Part shown: in pieces, positions 46,867-56,115 of the stretch
How positions within the stretch are numbered: the first letter of the stretch is position 1
Layout of the letters: each line of letters starts with the position of its first letter
Position numbers and translations under genes: made by a program
The notes under the pieces: model-generated
The model's input: the letters and a program-made list of their open reading frames with translations, nothing else
Told to the model about the DNA's origin: nothing
The model's database searches: none
Source: Comamonas testosteroni
Lineage (GTDB): Bacteria > Pseudomonadota > Gammaproteobacteria > Burkholderiales > Burkholderiaceae_C
DNA: 64,000 bases
Direction of reading: 5' to 3'
Assembly: GCF_014076415.1 (NCBI RefSeq)
Contig: NZ_CP043568.1
Location: forward strand, 5,208,001-5,272,000

Positions 46867-49269
46867 TCAATTGCGTACCGGTTTGCCAGTGTTGAGCATT
46901 CCGAGAATGCGTTCATGGGTCTTGGGGTGGGCAATCAGATGGCAGAAAGCCTTGCGCTCCAGGCTCATCAGATAGGCCTCATCCACCAGCGTGCCGGCAT
47001 CGACATCGCCGCCGCAGACCACATTGGCGATCAGGCTCGCAATATGCTGGTCGAACTCGCTGATGAAGCCGCCGTCGCGCATATTGACCAGCGAGCCCTT
47101 GATCGTGGCCTGGCCGCTGCGGCCCGCCACGGGGAAGCTGCGCTTGTGCGGCGCACGCCAGCCGCCAGCCGCCATGGACTTGGCTTCGTTGATGGCGACA
47201 AACAGCACCTCGTCCTTGTGGGCCACGACGATGTCGCTGTCCAGCAGATAGCCGAGCTTGCGCGACTCCAGCGCGCTGGTCCCCACCTTGGCCATGGCTG
47301 CGGCCGTGAAGCCTTCGGTCAGGAAGGGCAGCAAATCCTTGCCGGTGCTGGTGGCGGCATTTTCGGCAGCGCGACGGGCGATATAGGTCAGGCCGCCGGC
47401 GCCGGGCACCAGGCCCACGCCGACTTCCACCAGGCCGATATAGCTTTCCATATGGGCCACGCGACGCGCCGAGTACACCGCCATCTCGCAGCCGCCGCCC
47501 AGCGCCAGCCCGTGAATGGCAGACACCACCGGCACCTGTGCATAACGCAGGCGCAGCATCAGGTTCTGCAGCTCCTGCTCGATGCTCTCGATGGCGTCCG
47601 CTCCACCGATCACAAAGGCAGGCATGGTGGCTTCCAGGTCCGCGCCCACGCTGAAGGGTGCATCGCCGGACCAGATGACCATGGCGTCGAAGTCGCTCTC
47701 GGCCGTATCCACCGCCTCCATCAGGCCTTCCATGACTTCGGGGCTGATGGCGTGCATCTTGTTCTTGATGCTGGCGATCAAGATCTTGCCGTCCAGCGTC
47801 CAGGTGCGCAGCGCCCTGGTTTCGGCAATCGTCGTGCCAGCCGTCTGCCAGTCGGGCAGATCGGTTTCACCCAGCAGTTTCTCGGGGAACAGCTGGCGCT
47901 CGTACACCGGCAGCACACGGCGCGGCACGAACCTGTTCTGCGCAGGACTCCACGAGCCATTGCCCGTATGCACGCCGCCGGCCTCGGCCACCGGACCTTC
48001 GAAGACCCATTGGGGCAGCGGCGCCTTGCACAGCGCCTTGCCGGCGTCGATGTCCTCTTGCACCATCCTGGCCACCTCCAGCCAGCCGGCTTCCTGCCAC
48101 AGCTCGAACGGGCCCTGCTTCATGCCGAAGCCCCAGCGCATGGCCTGGTCCACATCGCGTGCGCAATCGGCAATGGATTGCAGGTGCACGGCGGCATAGT
48201 GGAAGCTGTTGCGCAGAATGGCCCAGAGGAACTGCCCCTCCTTGCCCTCGGCATTGCGCAGCAGCTTGAGTCGCTCTGCAGCGGGCTTCTTGAGCATGCG
48301 GCCGTAGACCTCATCGGCCTTGCCGCCTGCGGGAATGTAGTCCTCGCTGTCGAGCTCGAACTGGAAGATGTCGCGGCCGACCTTCTTGTAGAAGCCCTTC
48401 TTGGTCTTCTGGCCCAGGTTGCCCAGCTCGATCAGCTTGGCCAGCACGGGCGGCGTGCCGAAGCTGCCGTAGAAGGGGTCGGTCTCCAGGCTCAGATTGT
48501 CCTGCAGGGTCTTGACGACATGGGCCATGGTGTCCAGACCCACCACGTCGGCAGTGCGGAAAGTGCCCGAGGAAGCACGGCCCAGCTTCTTGCCCGTGAG
48601 ATCGTCCACCACGTCGAAGGACAGGCCGAAGTTCTCGACTTCCTTCATGGTGGACAGCATGCCGGCAATGCCGATGCGGTTGGCGATGAAGTTGGGCGTG
48701 TCATGCGCACGCACCACGCCCTTGCCCAGCGTGCTGGTGACAAAGGCTTCAAGCTGATCCAGCACCTCGGCCTGCGTGGTGGGCGTGTTGATCAGCTCCA
48801 CCAGCTGCATATAGCGCGGCGGGTTGAAGAAGTGGATGCCGCAAAAGCGCGGCTTGATGGCGTCGGGCAAGGCCTCGGACAGCTTGGTGATCGACAGGCC
48901 CGAGGTATTGGACGCCAGCAGCGCATGCTTGGCGACGAAGGGCGCGATCTTGTGATACAGGTCCAGCTTCCAGTCCATGCGCTCGGCAATGGCCTCGATC
49001 ACCAGATCGCAGCCCTTGAGCAGCTTCATATGCTCTTCGTAGTTGGCCGCCTGGATCAGCTCCACATCATCGGCCACGCCGATAGGCGAAGGCTTGAGCT
49101 TCTTGAGATTGGCAATGGCACGCTCTGCAATGCCGCTCTTGGAGCCTTCCTTGGCGGGCAGGTCAAACAAAATGACCGGCACCTTGACGTTGACCAGATG
49201 GGCGGCGATCTGCGCGCCCATCACGCCCGCGCCCAGCACGGCGACTTTTTTCACATTGAATCGGGACAT
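46867..49269 (-). CDS. 3-Hydroxyacyl-CoA dehydrogenase/enoyl-CoA hydratase fusion
   Basis: An 800-residue enzyme for the middle two steps of beta-oxidation. The N-terminal NAD-binding domain (VAVLGAGVMGAQIAAHL, 9-25; GIHFFNPPRYM near 145) and dehydrogenase C-domains come first, and the crotonase domain lies at about 480-690 with both catalytic glutamates (GGGCEMAVYSAR and VEVGVGLVPGAGG). This order, dehydrogenase before hydratase, is the FadN type rather than the E. coli FadB type. It forms the core of the operon with the dehydrogenase upstream and thiolase downstream. Confidence 0.93.
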   Translation of the reverse strand: MSRFNVKKVAVLGAGVMGAQIAAHLVNVKVPVILFDLPAKEGSKSGIAERAIANLKKLKPSPIGVADDVELIQAANYEEHMKLLKGCDLVIEAIAERMDWKLDLYHKIAPFVAKHALLASNTSGLSITKLSEALPDAIKPRFCGIHFFNPPRYMQLVELINTPTTQAEVLDQLEAFVTSTLGKGVVRAHDTPNFIANRIGIAGMLSTMKEVENFGLSFDVVDDLTGKKLGRASSGTFRTADVVGLDTMAHVVKTLQDNLSLETDPFYGSFGTPPVLAKLIELGNLGQKTKKGFYKKVGRDIFQFELDSEDYIPAGGKADEVYGRMLKKPAAERLKLLRNAEGKEGQFLWAILRNSFHYAAVHLQSIADCARDVDQAMRWGFGMKQGPFELWQEAGWLEVARMVQEDIDAGKALCKAPLPQWVFEGPVAEAGGVHTGNGSWSPAQNRFVPRRVLPVYERQLFPEKLLGETDLPDWQTAGTTIAETRALRTWTLDGKILIASIKNKMHAISPEVMEGLMEAVDTAESDFDAMVIWSGDAPFSVGADLEATMPAFVIGGADAIESIEQELQNLMLRLRYAQVPVVSAIHGLALGGGCEMAVYSARRVAHMESYIGLVEVGVGLVPGAGGLTYIARRAAENAATSTGKDLLPFLTEGFTAAAMAKVGTSALESRKLGYLLDSDIVVAHKDEVLFVAINEAKSMAAGGWRAPHKRSFPVAGRSGQATIKGSLVNMRDGGFISEFDQHIASLIANVVCGGDVDAGTLVDEAYLMSLERKAFCHLIAHPKTHERILGMLNTGKPVRN

Positions 49270-49351
49270 GAGCTATGTTCCATTAAGGGCCAGCGGCCTT
49301 GCCACGGACAAAACACGGGACTGGGGCGCTGGCTGTTTTTTGTCTTGAGAT

Positions 49352-49795
49352 TTACTGAACGCGAATCCAGGTCTGGGTACGCCAGAAAGGACCGATGGAG
49401 CCACGCACCTCCAGCTTCTGGCCTTCATTGACGGGCGTCAGACGCACGGTATAGGTCTTGCCGTTTTCGGGATCGAGAATCCTGCCACCTTCCCAGACCT
49501 CCTTGCCCTCGACCTTTTTGACGCCGCTGATCAGCGTCATGCCCACCACGGGCTTGTCCTTGAGCTCGTCCTTGCACTCGGTGCACAGCGCATTCGGGTC
49601 TGCGCCCTTGCGCAGCAGGGCCTCGACCTTGCCTGTGACCACGCCGCCGGCCTCGGTGATCTTCACCTGCGCCTTGGGCGTGTTTTCCTTTTCATCCATG
49701 CTGCGCCAGGTGCCTACGGGCGACATCTGCGCCCAGGCGGCCGACATGCTGCCCGCTACCAGTACAAGAGCTGCTACCGCTTTGATCTTCTTCAT
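49352..49795 (-). CDS. Exported DUF2147 protein
   Basis: A 147-residue periplasmic protein with a Sec signal ending SAAWAQ and the DUF2147 pattern: SPVGTWRSMDEK at the start, GMTLISGVKK and GGRILDPENGKTYT in the middle, and GSIGPFWRTQTWIRV at the end. A CTECK pair could form a disulfide or bind metal. The start MKKIKAV has AAAGGA eight bases upstream. It sits between two beta-oxidation genes on the same strand. Function unknown. Confidence 0.85.
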   Translation of the reverse strand: MKKIKAVAALVLVAGSMSAAWAQMSPVGTWRSMDEKENTPKAQVKITEAGGVVTGKVEALLRKGADPNALCTECKDELKDKPVVGMTLISGVKKVEGKEVWEGGRILDPENGKTYTVRLTPVNEGQKLEVRGSIGPFWRTQTWIRVQ

Positions 49796-49882
49796 TTCCG
49801 AGTCCTTTATATTCAAAACAAGGTATGAATAGGCGCATGAAGCTACTCTTTCGATAGCGAAGCAGCATGCGCCTGCGCAGCA

Positions 49883-51679
49883 TCAGGCCAGGGCCGCGTC
49901 GCTGTCCATCAGCGACTGGCTGCCGGCGCGCGCGGTGCGCATCAGCGTCGCCGTCTCGGGGAACAGCTTGGCGAAGTAAAAGCGCGCGGTCTGCAGCTTG
50001 CCCTGGTAGAAGGGATCTGCATTGCCGGCCGCGATCTCGCGCAGCGCCACCTGGGCCATGCGGGCAAACAGGTAGCCAAAGACCAGATGGCCGGCCACAC
50101 GCAGATAGTCCACGGCGGCTGCGCCGACTTCGTCGGGGTTCTGCATGCCCTTGAAACCGATCTCGGTGGTGAACTTGGTCATCTGCTCGCCCAGCACGGC
50201 AATGGGCGTGATGAACTCGCTCATCTTCTCGTTGACGCCTTCTTCTTCCACCAACTGGGCGATCAGCTTGCCGAACTTCTTGAGCGTCGCGCCCTGGTTG
50301 CCCAGGATCTTGCGACCCAGCAGATCCAGCGCCTGGATGCCGTTCGTGCCTTCGTAGATCATGTTGATGCGCGCATCGCGCACAAACTGCTCCATGCCCC
50401 ATTCCTTGATGAAGCCGTGGCCGCCGAAGACCTGCTGGCTCAGGGTCGTCGCCGCCCAGCCGTTGTCGGTGATGAAGGCCTTGACGATGGGCGTCAGCAG
50501 GGCCACCAGCTCGCCGCTGTCCTTGCGCACCTTCTCGTCGGGGTGGTGCAACTCCTTGTCCAGCAGCAGGCCGCAGAAGGTGGACAGCGCGCGGCCGCCT
50601 TCGGCATAGGCCTTGGCCGTGAGCAGCATGCGGCGCACATCGGGGTGGACGATGATGGGATCGGCCGGCTTGTCCTTGGCCTTCACGCCCGACAGGCTGC
50701 GCATCTGCAGGCGATCCTTGGCATAGGCCAGCGCATTCTGGTAGGCCACCTCGGTCAGTCCCAGCGACTGGTTGCCCACACCCAGACGGGCCGCGTTCAT
50801 CATCACGAACATGGCCTGCAGACCCTTGTTGGGCTCACCCACCAGGGTGCCGATGGCGCCGTCGATATTGATCTGGGCCGTGGCATTGCCGTGAATGCCC
50901 ATCTTGTGCTCCAGCGCACCGCAGAAAATCGGGTTGCGCTCGCCCAGCGAACCATCGGCCTGCACCTTGAACTTGGGCACGACGAACAGGCTGATGCCCT
51001 TGGAGCCGACGGGCGCATCGGGCAGACGCGCCAGCACCAGGTGCACGATGTTGCTGGTGAAGTCATGCTCGCCGGCCGAGATGAAGATCTTGTTGCCGGT
51101 GATCTTGTAGCTGCCGTCCGCCAGCGGCTCGGCCTTGGTGCGCAGCAGGCCCAGGTCGGTGCCGCAATGGGGCTCGGTCAGGCACATGGTGCCGGTCCAC
51201 TCGCCGCTGGTCAGCTTGCCCAGATAGGTCTTCTTCTGCTCCGGCGTGCCATAGGCATGCAGAGCCTCATAGGCGCCATGCGACAGACCGGGATACATGG
51301 TCCAGGCCTGATTGGCGCTGTTGAGCATTTCATAAAGCGCCGAATTGAGCACGAAGGGCAAACCCTGGCCGCCATACTCCGGATCGCAGGACAGTGCCGG
51401 CCAGCCACCCTCGATGAACTGCGCATACGCCTGCTTGAAGCCCTTGGGCGTGGTGACCTCGTGGGTCTCCTTGTTCAGCGTGCAGCCCTCTTCGTCGCCG
51501 GAGATATTCAAGGGAAACGTGACATTGGCCGCAAACTTTCCCGCCTCCTCGACCACCGCGTTGATGGTGTCGGCATCAACCTCCGCGTACTTGGGAATCT
51601 GCTGATAGGTCTCGGTGACCTTGAAGACCTCGTGCATGAGGAATTGCATGTCACGCAGTGGCGGGTTGTAGCTGGGCAT
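49883..51679 (-). CDS. Acyl-CoA dehydrogenase
   Basis: A 598-residue FAD enzyme of the long bacterial acyl-CoA dehydrogenase type. It has an N-terminal helical extension, CLTEPHCGTDLGLLRTKA near 160-178 (FAD-binding), KIFISAGEHDF just after, the LGVGNQSLGLTEVAYQNA helix, and QVFGGHGFIKEWGMEQFVRD with IYEGTNGIQALDLLGRKIL near 420-450. The catalytic Glu is in the YEGTNG block. CAGGAGACGACAA precedes the ATG. It opens the beta-oxidation run downstream of the TetR gene. Confidence 0.93.
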   Translation of the reverse strand: MPSYNPPLRDMQFLMHEVFKVTETYQQIPKYAEVDADTINAVVEEAGKFAANVTFPLNISGDEEGCTLNKETHEVTTPKGFKQAYAQFIEGGWPALSCDPEYGGQGLPFVLNSALYEMLNSANQAWTMYPGLSHGAYEALHAYGTPEQKKTYLGKLTSGEWTGTMCLTEPHCGTDLGLLRTKAEPLADGSYKITGNKIFISAGEHDFTSNIVHLVLARLPDAPVGSKGISLFVVPKFKVQADGSLGERNPIFCGALEHKMGIHGNATAQINIDGAIGTLVGEPNKGLQAMFVMMNAARLGVGNQSLGLTEVAYQNALAYAKDRLQMRSLSGVKAKDKPADPIIVHPDVRRMLLTAKAYAEGGRALSTFCGLLLDKELHHPDEKVRKDSGELVALLTPIVKAFITDNGWAATTLSQQVFGGHGFIKEWGMEQFVRDARINMIYEGTNGIQALDLLGRKILGNQGATLKKFGKLIAQLVEEEGVNEKMSEFITPIAVLGEQMTKFTTEIGFKGMQNPDEVGAAAVDYLRVAGHLVFGYLFARMAQVALREIAAGNADPFYQGKLQTARFYFAKLFPETATLMRTARAGSQSLMDSDAALA

Positions 51680-51754
51680 TTGTCGTCTCCTGTGATGGTT
51701 GCGCGTTGAACGGTTTGCTTTTGGGGTTGGAACTGACGCGGGTTGTGAATGGCG

Positions 51755-52549
51755 TCAGGCGGCTGGCGGCTCGCTGGCATAGCGCGCCAGAATGTTGTTG
51801 AAGCCTGCATGAGCCCGCTCTATCGAGCCCTCGCTGTGCAGAAAGCGCGCCTCGTAATGCAGGGCAAGAATCAGGCCGTGAATTTCAAACAGCAACTGGC
51901 TGGCATCGGCATCGGCACGCAGATCGCCGCATTCCTGGCTTTGCACAATGGTGCGGCGCATGGCGGCCAGCCAGGTGCCGACGGACTCGGCCAGCGCATC
52001 GCGCACTGGGCCCGTGCGATCGTCGAACTCCACCGCTCCGCTGATATAGATGCAGCCGGAGTCGATCTCTATGGAGGTGCGCTTCATCCAGTTGCCAAAC
52101 AGCGCGCGCAGACGCGGAATGCCGCGCGGCGCCTCGATGGCGGGGTAGAAGACTTCCTGCTCGAAACGGTCGTGGTACTCGTGCACCACGGAAATCTGCA
52201 ATTCCTCACGCGAGCCGAAATGGGCAAACACACCTGATTTGCTCATGCCCGTGAGTTCGGCAATCGCGCCAATGGACAGGCCTTCCAGCCCAATATGGGT
52301 GGCCAGATTGAGCGCAGCCTCGACAATCGTGGCCTTGGTTTGCTGACCTTTTGCGAGTGATCGGCCCGCAGACTTGGTGGCAACCCCCTCCACGGCCTTA
52401 CTGGGGCTAACCGCAGCTTGCGCCTCGGCGTGCAGCTTGCGAGACTTTGCGCTGGTCTTCCTGCTCGCAGTCCCCCCGCGACCAGCCGGGTGCGCCACAT
52501 CCCGACCTGCGGGCGAAGTTGAAGAACGGGAAGCGGAGAACGAGGCCAT
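51755..52549 (-). CDS. TetR-family regulator of fatty-acid genes
   Basis: A 264-residue TetR protein. A basic, Ala/Ser-rich N-terminal extension of about 65 residues precedes the DNA-binding helices (IGAIAELTGMSKSGVFAHFGS). The effector domain follows. The ATG at 52549 is chosen because the palindrome at 52564-52577 then lies just upstream; an earlier start at 52588 would place the operator inside the coding region. The next gene downstream on the strand is the acyl-CoA dehydrogenase, 75 bases away, so it is the probable repressor of the beta-oxidation operon, answering to acyl-CoA. Confidence 0.88.
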   Translation of the reverse strand: MASFSASRSSTSPAGRDVAHPAGRGGTASRKTSAKSRKLHAEAQAAVSPSKAVEGVATKSAGRSLAKGQQTKATIVEAALNLATHIGLEGLSIGAIAELTGMSKSGVFAHFGSREELQISVVHEYHDRFEQEVFYPAIEAPRGIPRLRALFGNWMKRTSIEIDSGCIYISGAVEFDDRTGPVRDALAESVGTWLAAMRRTIVQSQECGDLRADADASQLLFEIHGLILALHYEARFLHSEGSIERAHAGFNNILARYASEPPAA

Positions 52550-52563
52550 GAAACTCTCAATAA

Positions 52564-52577
52564 AACGAACGTTCGTT
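52564..52577. promoter_or_regulatory. TetR operator AACGAACGTTCGTT
   Basis: A perfect 14-base palindrome, 14 bases upstream of the TetR start codon. It is the kind of site used by autoregulated TetR repressors. Confidence 0.75.
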
Positions 52578-52682
52578 CTATTTTGCACAATTTCCGGCCG
52601 GTTTTGAATCCATCAAGGGTAAATACTTAGCCCTTCCTGCCCTGGTTTCTCGCGGACTTTCTCCCGGCAGCCGACCACAAAA

Positions 52683-52711
52683 AACGCCGCCAGTCCAAGG
52701 ACTGCGGCGTT
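52683..52711 (-). terminator. Terminator after slmA
   Basis: AACGCCGCCAGTCC pairs with GGACTGCGGCGTT (one bulged base), followed in the minus direction by TTTTTTGTGG. It lies 25 bases past the slmA stop. Confidence 0.88.
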
Positions 52712-52736
52712 CCTGAAGGATTGTCCGGGAAGAGAC

Positions 52737-53432
52737 TCAGACCACGACCATCATGGCCAGGCTGGCATCCAGGTGTTCGGTGGGCAGGCGGCGGAAGCCC
52801 GAGCGGGCATAGCGCTGCAGACGTCCCAGCGCAAACGAAGTCAGCACACTGGCCGCCACCGATGCTTCGGCCGTCGGTGCAGCAGAGCCCATGGCGCCTG
52901 CGGCAGGGCGCAGGCATTGACGCAAGGTGGACTCGATACGGTCAAAGAACTGGTTCATGCGGGTCTGCAGACGCTCGTGCTCGAAAACAATGGCGTCGCC
53001 GACCATCACGCGCACCATGCCGGGATTCTTTTCGCCGAACTGCAGCAGCAATGCCACCACGCGGTTGGCATTGCGCACGCCCGTGACCGGATCATGCGCA
53101 GCGTCGGGCACATCACGGCCCACGATCTGCTGCACCAGCGTGAAGACGGACTGCTCGATGAACTCGATCAGGCCTTCGAACATCTGGGCCTTGCTGGCGA
53201 AGTGACGGTACAGAGCCGCCTCGCTCACGCTCAAATGGGCAGCCAGGGCCGCCGTGGTAATGCGGTCCGCGCCCGGCTTTTCCAGCATGGAGGCCAATGC
53301 CTGCAGGATTTGCTCGCGGCGTTCACCGGGCTTGGGACGCTTGCGCGCAGGAGCCATGGCGGGAGCGGCAGGACTGTCCTCCGCGGGATTTTCAATATTG
53401 GAAACAGGCGACAGGACTTCAGACTCAGACAT
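52737..53432 (-). CDS. slmA: Nucleoid occlusion factor SlmA
   Basis: A 231-residue TetR-fold protein that binds chromosomal sites and blocks FtsZ ring assembly over the nucleoid. RREQILQALASMLE near 38 and ITTAALAAHLSVSEAALYRH near 58-77 form the DNA-binding domain. SKAQMFEGLIEFIEQ and RRLPTEHLDASLAMMVVV at the C-terminus are typical of SlmA. It lies near argB, as in related genomes. The start MSESEV is chosen over an upstream extension. Confidence 0.9.
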   Translation of the reverse strand: MSESEVLSPVSNIENPAEDSPAAPAMAPARKRPKPGERREQILQALASMLEKPGADRITTAALAAHLSVSEAALYRHFASKAQMFEGLIEFIEQSVFTLVQQIVGRDVPDAAHDPVTGVRNANRVVALLLQFGEKNPGMVRVMVGDAIVFEHERLQTRMNQFFDRIESTLRQCLRPAAGAMGSAAPTAEASVAASVLTSFALGRLQRYARSGFRRLPTEHLDASLAMMVVV

Positions 53433-53608
53433 AGGCGACTCAGTATTTATTAGCAATTTTCTCACAGCCAGTTGCACTGTTAAGCACACGACTATCCTTA
53501 CCGGCAGGCGTCAGGTGCGTCAAACCAACCTTAATAAACAGCAGGCTTGCGGTCTCCACCCCAACTTTCACCCCCCGCTCTCACCAACACGCAAGCGTAA
53601 CCGAGAAA

Positions 53609-55108
53609 TTAACCTTTGAGAGCTTCAGATACCTCATGACTGCCTTCTGAAACTGATTGAACCGGAATTTCAAGTCTTACTAATAAGCCTTTACCGAAAC
53701 TTCCATCTGCAAAACTCAGTACACCTTGATGCAATTGCGTTATTTCATCGGCAATTGCCAGGCCCAGACCGGTGCCTTCTTCAATCACCCCCTGGGCGCG
53801 ATAGAAACGCTGGGTAATCTGGCTGCGCTCTTCCTCGGGCACGCCGGGCCCGTCATCGTCAACCTCGACAAAAGCCCATTGCTGCACACCTGCCATCTGC
53901 AGCAAGCTGGCGTCGTCCGTGCCCACGGGCCGGGAGCGCAGACCGCAGCGCAAGGTGACGCTGCCGCCTCTGGGCGTGTACTTGATGGCGTTTTCCACCA
54001 GGTTGGAAACCAGTTCGCGCAGCAACCAGCTATGGCCCCAGACCGATGCTGGCTCGACCTCGAGGCCAAAGTCCAGATGCTTGATCGAGGCACGATCGAT
54101 AAAGGTCTCGAGCATGCTCTCGCAGAGTTCCTTGAGGTCCACCTCCTGCAGTGGCTGCACCTCGGCATTGCGCGCATCGGCACGCGACAGGGCCAGTAGC
54201 TGACGCGCCAGCTGGGAGGTGCGCCGGGTTGCATCGCGCAGTTGCTCGATCTGCTCCACCGTGAGCACGACCTGCGCCTGCTCACCCGTACGCTTGGCCA
54301 GGCGCCTGGCCTCCTGCCCGCTCAGGGCCCAGGCCTCCACCTGGGTCTGCAGGGCCGCCAGCGGCGTGCGCAGTTGATGGGCCGCATCGGCGACGAAACG
54401 GCGCTGGCCTTCGGCCTGGGCATTGACCAGGGAGAACAGGCGATTGAGCGAGCGCACCAGCGGGCGGACCTCGGCTGGCGAGGTCTGCTCGTCGATCGGG
54501 CTCAGATCGCGCGGCGAGCGGCGCTCCACCGCCTGAGTCAGCTTGTGCAGCGGCTTGAAGGCCCGGCTCACCGACCAGTAAATGGCCACGGCCGCGCCCG
54601 CAATCAGCAGCAGATTGGGCAGCAGCACATGCATCAGCAACTGGCGCACCCATTGCTGGCGCACATCGCTGCTGTCGGCCAGCATGACGACCATCTCGCC
54701 GGCGCCATAGGTTTCGGCCTTGAGCACGGCAACGCGATAGGTCACACCGTCGTGCTCCTGGCTATGGAATTCCGCCGTGCCGGTCGCCGGCACATCGAAG
54801 TTGATCCAGGTATCGCCTGCCACCACATTGCCTTGCAGATCGCCCACGGCATAGCCTGCTTCATCGCCCTGATTGCGCAGAAAGTCTTCGACGCTTGGCG
54901 TCAGCGACACCAGCGGCGGCGTACCGTCCGCAATCGAGGGCGCAAGCACCGAATCGGCCAGGGCCGGCAGCAAGCGCAACAAGCGCTGGTCATGCTGGGT
55001 GGAGGCCTCATCCGCAGCGCTGTAGCTGAACCAGCCACCCATGGCCGCCAACAGCATCAGCGGCACCAAAAGCAGAACCAGCAGCCGAAAACGCAGATTG
55101 GCAGTCAT
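53609..55108 (-). CDS. Sensor histidine kinase (TctE/QseC type)
   Basis: A 499-residue inner-membrane kinase. The first helix is at about 8-28, a periplasmic sensor domain of about 130 residues (2CSK-type) follows, then a second helix near 160-180, a HAMP region, the phosphoacceptor in AAHQLRTPLAALQTQ near 245, and the ATPase domain with NLVENAIKYTPRGG, DDGPGVPEEE and GTGLGLAIADEI. It pairs with the response regulator encoded upstream, 130 bases away. TctE-type sensors respond to tricarboxylates, but the ligand here is unknown. Confidence 0.92.
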   Translation of the reverse strand: MTANLRFRLLVLLLVPLMLLAAMGGWFSYSAADEASTQHDQRLLRLLPALADSVLAPSIADGTPPLVSLTPSVEDFLRNQGDEAGYAVGDLQGNVVAGDTWINFDVPATGTAEFHSQEHDGVTYRVAVLKAETYGAGEMVVMLADSSDVRQQWVRQLLMHVLLPNLLLIAGAAVAIYWSVSRAFKPLHKLTQAVERRSPRDLSPIDEQTSPAEVRPLVRSLNRLFSLVNAQAEGQRRFVADAAHQLRTPLAALQTQVEAWALSGQEARRLAKRTGEQAQVVLTVEQIEQLRDATRRTSQLARQLLALSRADARNAEVQPLQEVDLKELCESMLETFIDRASIKHLDFGLEVEPASVWGHSWLLRELVSNLVENAIKYTPRGGSVTLRCGLRSRPVGTDDASLLQMAGVQQWAFVEVDDDGPGVPEEERSQITQRFYRAQGVIEEGTGLGLAIADEITQLHQGVLSFADGSFGKGLLVRLEIPVQSVSEGSHEVSEALKG

Positions 55109-55140
55109 TAATGTTTATTGAATGAGAACTCGGAGTATTC

Positions 55141-55235
55141 AATTTTTATAGCTTCAAGCGCTCTATTAATAACCAATTCAGATATATAAATAACCAAACT
55201 CCATATCAATCAAGCGCTGACAGCTATCAAATAGA
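55141..55235. repeat. Intergenic inverted repeat, family 1, copy d (between regulator and kinase)
   Basis: The left half TTTTTATAGCTTCAAGCGCT and the complement of the right half (TATTTGATAGCTGTCAGCGCT) match, about 45 bases apart. It fills the gap between two genes of one operon. Confidence 0.78.
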
Positions 55236-55238
55236 GAA

Positions 55239-55958
55239 TCAAACGGATTCAGGCATCAACTCCAGCCGATAACCGAAACCGCGAATGGAGCGCAGGGCCA
55301 CGCCATGCGGCTCCAGTTTGCTGCGCAGGCGGGACACATAAACTTCCACGGCATTTGGCGTAATTTCACGGTCCCAACCGGTCAGGGCCTGAAGCAGCTT
55401 TTCCTTGCTGGCGGGCTTGGGGGCATTGAGCAGCAGATACTCCAGCACCGTCCATTCACGTGGCCCCAGATCGATGGGCAGCAGTTTGCCTTCGGTTTCG
55501 CCTTCCTGCGGCAGCTGGCGTGCGCCGGCGCGGCGGCCCGCCGTATCCAGTTCGATACAGCCAAAGTTCAGGACAGCCGAAGTCGCCGCCTGGGAACGAC
55601 GCATCAGCGCACGCAGGCGCGCCAGCAACTCGGGCAGCTCGAAAGGCTTGACCATATAGTCGTCAGCGCCCCAGTCCAGGCCTTGCACCCGGTCCTGCAG
55701 CGCATCCCGCGCCGTGAGGATCAACACCGGCATGGCCTTGCTTTCCACATCGCTGCTGCGCAGACGACGCGTCAGCTCCAGGCCGTTGATGCCCGGCAGG
55801 CCGATATCGATCACCGCCACATCGAACGCTTCCTGGGCCAGCACTTCCAGCGCACGCTCGGCACTGCCCACCCAGTCCACCGCATAACCGGCATCGGAAA
55901 GACCCAGCTTGATACCGCTGGCCACCATCACATCATCTTCCACCAGAAGCAAACGCAT
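55239..55958 (-). CDS. OmpR-family response regulator
   Basis: A 239-residue regulator. The receiver domain has the acidic pair D8-D9, phosphoacceptor D51 (VIDIGLPG) and the conserved Lys in MVKPFELPEL. The C-terminal winged helix includes REWTVLEYLL and VEVYVSRLRSKL. It belongs to the TctD/QseB branch. GAGGTAGGACTTT precedes the ATG. It is cotranscribed with the kinase gene, although a repeat lies between them. Confidence 0.94.
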   Translation of the reverse strand: MRLLLVEDDVMVASGIKLGLSDAGYAVDWVGSAERALEVLAQEAFDVAVIDIGLPGINGLELTRRLRSSDVESKAMPVLILTARDALQDRVQGLDWGADDYMVKPFELPELLARLRALMRRSQAATSAVLNFGCIELDTAGRRAGARQLPQEGETEGKLLPIDLGPREWTVLEYLLLNAPKPASKEKLLQALTGWDREITPNAVEVYVSRLRSKLEPHGVALRSIRGFGYRLELMPESV

Positions 55959-55983
55959 AAAGTCCTACCTCGCTCAAAAACAA

Positions 55984-56003
55984 AAGCCGCCCAAAGGCGG
56001 CTT
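55984..56003 (-). terminator. Terminator after argB
   Basis: AAGCCGCC pairs with GGCGGCTT around CAAA, followed in the minus direction by TTGTTTTTG. It separates argB from the two-component operon. Confidence 0.88.
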
Positions 56004-56115
56004 GCGGCGGAGTCTTGAGCGCGACTCCACCCGGGAAAGCCCTGCGGCGATGTTAACGCCATATGTGAAAAGTCACTCGAGAAGAGCAACCACATGTCAG
56101 GGCCAGACAGGCTCA

